A DNA stretch of 8,132 bases from a bacterium (GTDB lineage Bacteria; DYJV01; JALVYZ01). Both the position numbers and the translations under genes were made by a program. The stretch is taken from the NCBI GenBank assembly GCA_027037705.1, contig JALVYZ010000059.1:1-8132 (forward strand), written 5' to 3'. The notes beneath the pieces were generated by a model. That model was not told the DNA's origin. It searched no databases and worked only from the letters and a program-made list of their open reading frames with translations. Below are positions 1 through 6,042 of this stretch, piece by piece. How positions within the stretch are numbered: position 1 is the stretch's first letter; each line of letters starts with the position of its first letter.

Positions 1-1879
1 TTATCCTAAATAAAATATTCCTTTGTATTTTATCTCCAGAAATATCTTCTCTAAATCTATTATTAAAAATATTATTAACATAAATAGTTGCTTTTAGTTT
101 ATCTCTAAAAATAGAGATTGTAATGCTTGAATTTACAGAAAGATAATAATCTGTCCTATAATCATATTTTTTTATTGCTGGAAGGTATTTAAAGCTAACA
201 CTTCCTTTTAATTTTTTCCCTTTAATTAAAACACCTCCTGATACTTTATATTTTGGGATAAAGGAATTTTTTTTTGAATTATATGTTTTATTTTTTATAT
301 TTTGATTATAATAAGATATAAAGAGCTTATAATCTTTATAATCATACTCTACTTTTGAATCAAATCCATAAACACAAAAATCCATTAAATTTTCTGTATT
401 AATATCTATTTGAAAAGGAAAAAAATTAATATTTCCTATAATATTTGGGATATCATAAATTAAATTATAAAAATAAGTAAAATCAAAGTTAATATTATTA
501 ATTTTTTTTGTTAGCGAAAATTCTGAAGCTTTAATCTGATAAGAAGATAATTTTCTATTTTTATGGTAATATAGATTAATTTCATTCAAATTATATTGAT
601 TTAATATTGGAAGAGTTTCTGAATCAGCATGAAAAGAAAGATTTTGATATTGATATATCATAAAAGGTTTTTTAAACTCTCTTGAATAGCCTAATCTGAC
701 TCTAAAACCTGGTTTTTTATAAAGCAAATTCAATTTATAAGAAATCTTATTTCCCAAATCTTTTGTCCTATCATTTTTTAAATATATATTAAAATAAAAA
801 TTTTTAAACATACTATAATCATCTTGAATAAAAAAATTTATAGATTCTCTTCTCATACTATCAGATTTAGCTAAATATCCATATTTTAAACGAGCTTCAG
901 CTCCTATTAATATTTTATTTTTTTTTATGTTTATTTTTTTTCTAATAGAAAATTTAGTAAATTTTGAATTAGAATAAATTGAATTAGAGGCTTCAGGAAG
1001 AGCCATTAATACATCACCATAGGCAGATTGGTGATATAAGCTTATGTCAAAATCTTTTATTTTGTAATTTATTAAAAAATTAAAATATTTAAAGTTATTT
1101 AAATGATTATTAAAGCTAACAATTAGTGGTTTACCCATTACCCCTGTCACTACTGACTCTTTAAAATTTAAATCATTATTCGTATATGAAAATTTAAAAT
1201 TTAATTTTGAATTTGAAAAATATTTAACTAATTGTGAGCTTAAAAAATATGAATCTTTAGATTTATAATCTGGATCATTCTGGTCGATTCGCTTAAAATA
1301 CCCATTTATTTTTACATAACTATCCCAGAAATATTTATTTAGTGAGAAAAATGTTTTTTTATAAAATTTAGAGCCTACTTCTTGATAAATATAATTTTCA
1401 TCTAAATATTCAGGTGATTTTGTTACAATATTAATTATTCCAGCAATATTAGAATTTCCATTTAGAGTATAGGTTGGATTTTTTATAATTTCTATTCTAT
1501 CAATATCTGAAATTTCAACTGGCAAATTGTATAAATATGTTCTATCATAAAAATTTTCTGAAATTTCCATGCCATCAATTAAAATTAAAGGAGCAATCCT
1601 AAAATCAACAGGATAGCCCCTTAATGAAAAATTTGCAGTAGATTCATTAACATGATAAATATTAACTCCAGCGGCAATATCTAATAAATCTGGTATATTA
1701 TTTATCCCTAATGCTTCAATATCTTCATGTGTAATTATTTCTACATCTGCATTTGATTTAGATAAATCCTGTGTAAGGAATGTTGATGAAATAACTTCTG
1801 GTAAATTAGAATTTGAATTTAAATCTATACATAAAATTAAAAAAAAAATAAAAAAATAACAAACTAATTTCTTTTTCAT
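1..1879 (-). CDS. TonB-dependent outer-membrane receptor, 3' end cut by window edge
   Basis: Not closed by a stop codon inside the window. I translated this frame by hand from ATG 1879-1877 and found it open for 626 codons to the edge. Residues 1-24 (MKKKL, then a Phe/Ile/Leu-rich core) look like a signal peptide. LPEVISS at about 26-32 is a possible TonB box. Residues 45-154 match the plug domain: DVEIITHEDIEALG, FSLRGYP (84-90), a LILIDGM strand (98-104), RIEIIKNP (128-135) and the closing NIAGIINIVTK (144-154). The rest alternates Tyr/Phe/Asn/Lys-rich strands as in a 22-strand beta-barrel. It ends with the family's typical YVNNIFNNRFRE segment and the strand NILFRI, so probably only a terminal codon or few are missing. 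There is no STN or carboxypeptidase-like extension. Receptors of this family import siderophores, haem, cobalamin, metals or sugars using TonB energy. No ABC transporter or TonB gene is visible, so the ligand is unknown. The start has no Shine-Dalgarno. Family call is firm, substrate is not. Confidence 0.93.
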   Translation of the reverse strand, partial: MKKKLVCYFFIFFLILCIDLNSNSNLPEVISSTFLTQDLSKSNADVEIITHEDIEALGINNIPDLLDIAAGVNIYHVNESTANFSLRGYPVDFRIAPLILIDGMEISENFYDRTYLYNLPVEISDIDRIEIIKNPTYTLNGNSNIAGIINIVTKSPEYLDENYIYQEVGSKFYKKTFFSLNKYFWDSYVKINGYFKRIDQNDPDYKSKDSYFLSSQLVKYFSNSKLNFKFSYTNNDLNFKESVVTGVMGKPLIVSFNNHLNNFKYFNFLINYKIKDFDISLYHQSAYGDVLMALPEASNSIYSNSKFTKFSIRKKINIKKNKILIGAEARLKYGYLAKSDSMRRESINFFIQDDYSMFKNFYFNIYLKNDRTKDLGNKISYKLNLLYKKPGFRVRLGYSREFKKPFMIYQYQNLSFHADSETLPILNQYNLNEINLYYHKNRKLSSYQIKASEFSLTKKINNINFDFTYFYNLIYDIPNIIGNINFFPFQIDINTENLMDFCVYGFDSKVEYDYKDYKLFISYYNQNIKNKTYNSKKNSFIPKYKVSGGVLIKGKKLKGSVSFKYLPAIKKYDYRTDYYLSVNSSITISIFRDKLKATIYVNNIFNNRFREDISGDKIQRNILFRI

Positions 1880-1886
1880 TGTTATA

Positions 1887-1916
1887 AAAATAGCATATCT
1901 GGAGAAAGATTGTCAA
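1887..1916 (-). promoter_or_regulatory. Candidate sigma-70 promoter of the TonB-dependent receptor gene
   Basis: On the minus strand a perfect -35 hexamer TTGACA lies at 1916-1911. TATTTT (4 of 6 consensus bases) follows at 1892-1887 after an 18-base spacer. A start about 7 bases beyond the -10 falls at 1880/1879, on the ATG itself, so the mRNA would be leaderless or nearly so. This fits the absence of any Shine-Dalgarno. No terminator separates queE from this promoter, so read-through is also possible. Confidence 0.45.
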
Positions 1917-1952
1917 TAATTTAATAAAATGGAATTAATATTATGCTATTTT
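1887..1952. repeat. 11-bp perfect inverted repeat flanking the queE/receptor gap
   Basis: The arms are AAAATAGCATA at 1887-1897 and its exact reverse complement TATGCTATTTT at 1942-1952, separated by 44 bases. One arm overlaps the candidate -10 of the receptor gene; the other contains the TAG stop codon of queE (1946-1948). They might be two half-sites for a regulator or a long-looped RNA stem, or they may be chance in AT-rich DNA. Confidence 0.35.
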
Positions 1953-2578
1953 AATCCAATAATTTTATGTAATTGTAAGTGTAATCTTACATAATTTAAT
2001 TTTTTTTCTAATATCCAATTTGCGAGTTTTTTAGGGGACAATAAATTATAAACTGGTGAAAGAGAAATATTTTTAACAAGATTATAAATTTTATATTTTT
2101 CTATTACATTAATTGACCATTTAAAATCTTCATAATTTGAAATTACAAATTTTATCTCATCATTAAAATTAATATAATTGAAATTTTTGAAATTATTTTT
2201 AGTACATTCTCCACTTGAAGGTGTTTTTATATCAATAATTTTAATCGCATTTTTATTTATTTTATCAACTAAAACTGAACCATTGGTCTCAATTAATACA
2301 TTAAATTTATTATTAATAAGTGAGTCTATTAAAAAGTAAATATTTTCTTGGATTAAAGGCTCACCTCCTGTTATTAAAACATTTTTTAATTGTGAAGATT
2401 TAACATTTTCAATAATTTCACTAATTTCAATAAATTCACCATCTTCATAAGCATATTTTGTATCACAATATTTACATCTTAAATTACATCCTGAAGTTCT
2501 AATAAAAAAAAAGGGGAATCCTGAAAAACTTGATTCCCCTTGAATGCTTATAAACATTTCATTAATTTTTAGTTTCAT
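1946..2578 (-). CDS. queE: 7-carboxy-7-deazaguanine synthase QueE (radical SAM)
   Basis: QueE converts 6-carboxy-5,6,7,8-tetrahydropterin to 7-carboxy-7-deazaguanine, the step that creates the deazapurine core of preQ0 and queuosine. The 210-residue length is normal. The substrate-binding SIQGES is at 11-16. The cluster motif C31-x3-C35-x2-C38 (GCNLRCKYCDT) holds the [4Fe-4S] that cleaves S-adenosylmethionine. GGEP at 71-74, ETNGS at 97-101, DIKTP at 116-120 and the C-terminal LQLHKIIG at 201-208 are all family signatures. The ATG overlaps the secF stop codon as ATGA and only a weak GAG lies upstream, so translation is probably coupled to secF. No other queuosine gene (queC, queD, queF) is in view, so the pathway is presumably scattered. 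Codons 13-25 contain a terminator-like hairpin, described separately. The stop is TAG at 1948-1946. Confidence 0.95.
   Translation of the reverse strand: MKLKINEMFISIQGESSFSGFPFFFIRTSGCNLRCKYCDTKYAYEDGEFIEISEIIENVKSSQLKNVLITGGEPLIQENIYFLIDSLINNKFNVLIETNGSVLVDKINKNAIKIIDIKTPSSGECTKNNFKNFNYINFNDEIKFVISNYEDFKWSINVIEKYKIYNLVKNISLSPVYNLLSPKKLANWILEKKLNYVRLHLQLHKIIGLK
2504..2541 (-). terminator. Terminator-like hairpin plus T tract inside the queE coding sequence
   Basis: On the minus strand AAGGGGAATC (2541-2532) pairs perfectly with GATTCCCCTT (2520-2511) across an 11-base loop. The last two T of the 3' arm begin an uninterrupted run of nine T (2512-2504). This is the layout of a Rho-independent terminator, yet it lies 37-75 bases into queE and encodes residues 13-25 of a conserved region. 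It could end yajC-secD-secF transcripts or act as an attenuator of queE. Structure is certain; function is inferred. Confidence 0.55.
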
Positions 2579-3456
2579 TTTGTTTTTTTCTCAAAAAATA
2601 ATAGAATTGGGCTTGCAATATAAATAGAAGAGTATGTACCAACAATTATCCCAATGAGTAATGCTAATGCAAAATCATGAATTACCCCACCGCCAAAAAT
2701 AAACAATGCTAAAACAACAAATAGTGTTGTTCCAGAAGTTAAAATTGTTCTTGATAGTGTTTCATTAATACTTTTGTTAATTATATTTGGGAAATTCCCT
2801 TTTACAAATTTTTTCATATTTTCCCTTATTCTATCAAAAACAATGATTGTATCATTTAAAGAATAACCAACGATTGTAAGAAAAGCTGCTACAACTGTTA
2901 AATCAAATTCTTTATTTAAAATTGAGAATATCCCAAGAGTAATTAAGACATCATGAAATAATGCTATAACAGCACCAAGAGCAAATCTAAATTCAAATCT
3001 AAGAGTAACATAAATCAATATCCCAATTAATGAGATCAAAATCGCTATTGCACCTTTTCTCCTTAAGTCTTTCCCAATTTTTGGTCCTACCATTTCTACT
3101 CTTCTTATTTCAAAAGAATTTTTGCCAAAAGTTTCTGTTAATTTTTTCTTTAAATTTTGTTGTAATTGCTCTGTATCAGCTTTAGTTAATGAGTATCTAA
3201 TTAAAAATTCATTTCCAGAATCTCCAAAATTCTGAATCCTTGCTTTTTTTACAACTTTTCTTAAATCATTTATTGTTACAGGTTTGTTAAATTTGACCTG
3301 AATAATTGTTCCACCTGCAAAATCAATTCCATATTTTAGTCCCTTTTTCATGGTAATTGAAATTAATCCAATTATAATTATTGCAAGGGAAATAGATATG
3401 AAAATTTTCCTTTTTGAGACAAAATCTATATTAACACCTGGTTTAATAAATTCCAT
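2575..3456 (-). CDS. secF: Protein translocase subunit SecF
   Basis: SecF is an inner-membrane partner of SecD in the SecDF-YajC complex, which uses the proton motive force to help SecYEG/SecA complete export of proteins. At 293 residues it has the normal length. TM1 is at about 17-35, followed by the family signature GIDFAGGT (43-50). A periplasmic domain follows to about 120, then VGPKIGKDL (123-131). TM2 to TM6 lie at roughly 135-152, 160-180, 186-207, 236-255 and 261-286. The TM4 motif GYSLNDTIIVFDRIREN (197-213) carries the conserved Asn-Asp pair. The start overlaps the secD stop by one base (TAATG) and has a strong AGGAGGT site inside secD. The stop overlaps queE by four bases. Stoichiometric production with SecD by coupled translation is likely. 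Confidence 0.97.
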   Translation of the reverse strand: MEFIKPGVNIDFVSKRKIFISISLAIIIIGLISITMKKGLKYGIDFAGGTIIQVKFNKPVTINDLRKVVKKARIQNFGDSGNEFLIRYSLTKADTEQLQQNLKKKLTETFGKNSFEIRRVEMVGPKIGKDLRRKGAIAILISLIGILIYVTLRFEFRFALGAVIALFHDVLITLGIFSILNKEFDLTVVAAFLTIVGYSLNDTIIVFDRIRENMKKFVKGNFPNIINKSINETLSRTILTSGTTLFVVLALFIFGGGVIHDFALALLIGIIVGTYSSIYIASPILLFFEKKTK

Positions 3457-5060
3457 TATTTCTTACCTCCTGGCATTTGTATCCCAATTCCAATTTTTGA
3501 CCTCTTTTGTAGTAGAGAATCAAATAAAAATCTTGATACAAATACCCCTGTATATATACTTGTTATAATCCCAATTGAAAGAGTAACTGCAAATCCTTTA
3601 ATTGGTCCAGTTCCATATTGATAGAGAACAATTGCAGCAATAAGAGTTGTTACATTAGCATCTACAATAGTTAAAAATGCTCTTGAAAATCCATTTTCAA
3701 CTGCGCTTCTAAATGGTTTTTTTAATCTAATCTCTTCTCTTATTCTTTCAAAAATTAACACATTTGCATCAACAGCCATACCAATTGTTAAAATAATACC
3801 TGCAATACCAGGTAAAGTTAATGTTGCTTCAAATGCCGCGAGACATGCAAGTATTAAAATTAGATTAAAAACTAATGCTATGTCTGCTATGAAGCCAGCT
3901 GTCCCATAGTAAAAAACCATAAAAACTAATACAATTGCACCACCTATAACCATTGAGAAGAAACCTTTTTTAATAGAATCTTTCCCCAATGATGGTCCTA
4001 CTGTTCTTTTTTCAAGTATTTTTACAGGCGCAGGCAATGCTCCAGCTCTTAAAACAATCGCTAAATCATGAGCTTCTTTTGTAGTAAATCTACCTGTTAT
4101 TGAAGCTCTTCCACCAGAAATTCTTTCCTGAATAACTGGGGCTGAATAAACATTGTTATCTAAAATTATTGCTAATTTTCTACCAACATTTTCAGCAGTG
4201 ATTTTATCGAAAATTTTTGCACCTTGAGAATCAAATTCAATAGCAACATATGGCTCATTATATCTTGTATCAATTTGCACTCTTGCATCTTTGATATATT
4301 CACCGGTTAATAGAACTTTTTTATAAACAACAATCGGTGTTTTAGAAATTATCTTCCCAAATTCATCTTTATTTATCTTATAAAGAACTTCACAATCTTC
4401 TGGGATTTTACCATTTTTAATGTCTTGCGGAGAAATATTTTCATTAACTAATTTAAATTCCAACCTTGCAGTTTTTCCAATAATTTTTAGTGCTCTATCT
4501 GGGTCTTTAATTCCAGGCAATTCAACTAATATCCTTCTTTCTCCAAGTGCTCTAATTTCAGGCTCTGTCACTCCAAACTGGTCAATTCTGTTTCTGATTG
4601 TTTCAACAGCTTGTTCAACAGAATATCTTTCAAGATATTTTTTATATTTTGGAGTAAAAGAAATGATGACTTTATTTTGAGTGTCTTTTACAATTTCAAA
4701 ATTTTTATATTGATCTGCAATTATTCCTCTTATTTGAGTTATATTATTATATGGAGAAATAATTTCTAAATTTAAACCTTTTCTTATTATTTTTTCAAAT
4801 TTTATATTATTTTGTTTAAGTGTTTCTTTTATATCATCAATATATCTATCTAAATTAGCTTTTAAAGCTTCATCTGTTTCTACTTCCAAAATTAAATGCA
4901 TCCCCCCTTGCAAATCCAAACCTAAATGGATTTTATTTGTAGGAAAAATTTTTTGCCAAAATTGAGGAAGATTTGGAGTAACAGAAGGAATTAAATAGAT
5001 AATAGCAAAAATAATCGATAATGCAATAATAATCCCACGGATTTTCAGACTACGGATCAT
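3456..5060 (-). CDS. secD: Protein translocase subunit SecD
   Basis: SecD is the larger subunit of the SecDF complex in the inner membrane. Its periplasmic P1 domain grips emerging preproteins while proton flow through the membrane part drives release. At 534 residues it is close to the usual size for bacteria with separate secD and secF. TM1 is at about 8-24, followed by GLDLQGGMHL (47-56), the D1 signature. The P1 domain runs to about 345. RTVGPSLGKDSI (352-363) leads into five C-terminal helices at roughly 366-384, 391-408, 415-435, 463-482 and 488-512. The TM4 motif GMAVDANVLIFERIREE (427-443) contains Asp431, at the position of the aspartate needed for proton transport in studied SecD proteins. 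GAGGT lies seven bases before the ATG. The start overlaps the yajC stop as ATGA and the stop overlaps secF by one base. Confidence 0.97.
   Translation of the reverse strand: MIRSLKIRGIIIALSIIFAIIYLIPSVTPNLPQFWQKIFPTNKIHLGLDLQGGMHLILEVETDEALKANLDRYIDDIKETLKQNNIKFEKIIRKGLNLEIISPYNNITQIRGIIADQYKNFEIVKDTQNKVIISFTPKYKKYLERYSVEQAVETIRNRIDQFGVTEPEIRALGERRILVELPGIKDPDRALKIIGKTARLEFKLVNENISPQDIKNGKIPEDCEVLYKINKDEFGKIISKTPIVVYKKVLLTGEYIKDARVQIDTRYNEPYVAIEFDSQGAKIFDKITAENVGRKLAIILDNNVYSAPVIQERISGGRASITGRFTTKEAHDLAIVLRAGALPAPVKILEKRTVGPSLGKDSIKKGFFSMVIGGAIVLVFMVFYYGTAGFIADIALVFNLILILACLAAFEATLTLPGIAGIILTIGMAVDANVLIFERIREEIRLKKPFRSAVENGFSRAFLTIVDANVTTLIAAIVLYQYGTGPIKGFAVTLSIGIITSIYTGVFVSRFLFDSLLQKRSKIGIGIQMPGGKK
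3465..3471 (-). promoter_or_regulatory. Ribosome-binding site of secF embedded in secD
   Basis: AGGAGGT on the minus strand, eight bases before the secF ATG, lies within the last codons of secD (the PGGKK tail). It supports the ATG at 3456 and allows re-initiation at the TAATG junction. Confidence 0.75.
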
Positions 5061-5395
5061 TTTTTGACCTCTTTATTTGGATTTTTTTGACCATTCAATT
5101 TTGTACTTACAAAGTTTCTTGCAACTTTTACTTTAACATTTTCAGCCACTTCTAATGTTATAAAATCATCTGTTATCCCAACAATTTTGCCATATAAACC
5201 GCCAGAAGTTATAATTTCATCTCCCTTTTGTAAATTCTGAATCATTTCTCTATGTTGTTTTGCCCTTTTTTGTTGTGGTCTAATTAATAAAAAATAGAAA
5301 ACAACAAAAATTAATATAATTGGGATAAATCCTGCAATTGGATTTGGTTGTCCTCCTGCAGCTTTTCCTGCAGCATATAATGTTTCGACTAACAT
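5057..5395 (-). CDS. yajC: Sec translocase accessory subunit YajC
   Basis: YajC is a small inner-membrane protein that co-purifies with SecDF and SecYEG and is dispensable where tested. The 112 residues contain one hydrophobic segment at about 20-38 (AGFIPIILIFVVFYFLLI). The family hallmark IRPQQKR (38-44) follows, and then a small cytoplasmic beta-domain with KGDEIITSGGLYGKIVGI (57-74). The start has a strong AGGAGG five bases upstream. It is the first gene of the yajC-secD-secF-queE run and its TGA overlaps the secD ATG by four bases. Gene order and motifs together make the assignment firm. The Lys/Asn-rich tail (about 99-112) looks disordered. Confidence 0.97.
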   Translation of the reverse strand: MLVETLYAAGKAAGGQPNPIAGFIPIILIFVVFYFLLIRPQQKRAKQHREMIQNLQKGDEIITSGGLYGKIVGITDDFITLEVAENVKVKVARNFVSTKLNGQKNPNKEVKK

Positions 5396-5400
5396 AATTT

Positions 5401-5406
5401 CCTCCT
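5401..5406 (-). promoter_or_regulatory. Ribosome-binding site of yajC
   Basis: A full AGGAGG is placed five bases before the yajC ATG. It fixes this start and is the entry point for ribosomes on the four-gene overlapping operon. Confidence 0.8.
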
Positions 5407-5421
5407 AAAATTTTTGTTTAA

Positions 5422-5448
5422 TTTATAAACTAAATCCGAGCATATGAA
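5422..5448 (-). promoter_or_regulatory. Weak candidate promoter of the yajC operon
   Basis: TATAAA (5 of 6 consensus bases) lies at 5427-5422 on the minus strand. TTCATA (4 of 6) lies at 5448-5443 with a short 15-base spacer. The -35 would fall in the loop and arm of the neighbouring palindrome, so that palindrome could serve as an operator as well as a terminator. The -35 is poor, so this is tentative. Confidence 0.3.
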
Positions 5449-5464
5449 TTAATATGCTCGGATT
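5433..5464 (-). terminator. Perfect 13-bp hairpin between the ferritin-like gene and yajC
   Basis: AATCCGAGCATAT (5433-5445) and ATATGCTCGGATT (5452-5464) are exact reverse complements around a six-base loop. The hairpin lies 43 bases past the ferritin-like gene stop. On the minus strand it is followed by the moderately T-rich TTAGTTTAT. I read it as the terminator of that gene. The lack of a clean T tract leaves open a protein-binding operator for yajC. Confidence 0.55.
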
Positions 5465-5507
5465 AAATATTAATTGGTATATTTTAGCTTTAAAATAAAA
5501 TAGCTAA

Positions 5508-5975
5508 TTAATTTTCCTGCATGAATGTTTCTTCATAATCTCTTTCAAGTTTATCTAAGTGCTTCTTTTCTTCATCTCTAAGTTTTTCAAAAAGATAAGA
5601 CATTTTACTACCTTTACATGCATTCATTAAATTGGTATAAAATTTAATCGCCTTTTTTTCACTTGTAATTGCATAAAGGTAAATATCTTGTAAAGAAGAG
5701 TCCTCAGAAATTTTATTTTCTTCAACTAAATACTCAGAGAAACTAAATCCTTCAGGGACATTACCTTCACCTAATTCTAATACTTCTTCATCAAGTAAAG
5801 CTTTTTCTAATTTATATTTATGTTCTAATTCGTCAGCTGCTAACTCTTTTAATAGGACCTTTGCTCCTTTATCCTGAACTTTCTTTGAAGCCATATAATA
5901 AGTTTGAAAAGCATCTTCTTCTGCTTTTATTGCAACTTTTAGAGCCTCTTCAAAGAACATACAATATTCTTGCAT
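5508..5975 (-). CDS. Ferritin-like di-iron protein, rubrerythrin type without rubredoxin domain
   Basis: The 155-residue protein is predicted to fold as a four-helix bundle binding two irons. The ligand pattern is that of the rubrerythrin/ferritin superfamily: Glu19/Glu20 in helix 1, an ExxH in helix 2 (E49-L-E-H52), Glu106 in helix 3 and a second ExxH in helix 4 (E136-K-K-H139). An acidic crossover of about residues 62-96 joins the two halves, as in rubrerythrin. There is no C-terminal CxxC pair, so the rubredoxin electron-transfer domain is absent; Cys5 and Cys120 are isolated. Related proteins reduce peroxide or handle iron in anaerobes and microaerophiles, but for this domain-only form the exact reaction and electron donor are not known. 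It has its own candidate promoter and a hairpin downstream, so it is likely transcribed alone. A GGAGGTG site six bases upstream favours this ATG over the one at codon 6. Confidence 0.85.
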   Translation of the reverse strand: MQEYCMFFEEALKVAIKAEEDAFQTYYMASKKVQDKGAKVLLKELAADELEHKYKLEKALLDEEVLELGEGNVPEGFSFSEYLVEENKISEDSSLQDIYLYAITSEKKAIKFYTNLMNACKGSKMSYLFEKLRDEEKKHLDKLERDYEETFMQEN

Positions 5976-5979
5976 TTTG

Positions 5980-5986
5980 CACCTCC
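5980..5986 (-). promoter_or_regulatory. Ribosome-binding site of the ferritin-like gene
   Basis: GGAGGTG on the minus strand sits at good distance from the ATG at 5975-5973. It would be too far, about 20 bases, from the alternative Met codon 6, which decides the start. Confidence 0.75.
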
Positions 5987-6006
5987 ATCATAGAATTGTT
6001 TTTTCG

Positions 6007-6033
6007 CTTATCAAAACATAGCTATTCTGTCAA
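6007..6033 (-). promoter_or_regulatory. Candidate sigma-70 promoter of the ferritin-like gene
   Basis: A perfect TTGACA at 6033-6028 on the minus strand is followed by GATAAG (4 of 6) at 6012-6007, with a short 15-base spacer. Transcription would start near 6000, leaving a leader that carries the GGAGGTG site. No peroxide- or iron-type operator is obvious around it. Confidence 0.4.
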
Positions 6034-6042
6034 TTTTTATTT

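Noticed and set aside
1-3. TAA on the minus strand at the window edge as the receptor stop codon
   Set aside because: It is out of frame: the last complete receptor codon is ATA at 4-2, so the true stop lies beyond the window.
1826-1831. Cys17 of the receptor as a lipoprotein lipobox
   Set aside because: The residue before the Cys is Leu (LILC), which does not fit the small residue needed at that position; receptors of this family are not normally lipoproteins.
2579-2640. PreQ1 riboswitch before queE
   Set aside because: The bases upstream of queE are the 3' end of secF, and I see no short pseudoknot-type aptamer there; the notable structure is inside queE instead.
3350-3568. Plus-strand open frame of 72 codons
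   Set aside because: It lies antisense across the secF/secD junction, both of which are certain genes; the hydrophobic product is just the complement of membrane-helix codons.
4420-4680. Plus-strand open frame of 86 codons
   Set aside because: Antisense to the SecD P1 domain, with no family motif and no ribosome-binding site that I can see.
5484-5507. Second stem TTAGCT / AGCTAA just after the ferritin-like stop
   Set aside because: Only six base pairs with a 12-base loop and no following T tract; the 13-bp hairpin downstream is far better.
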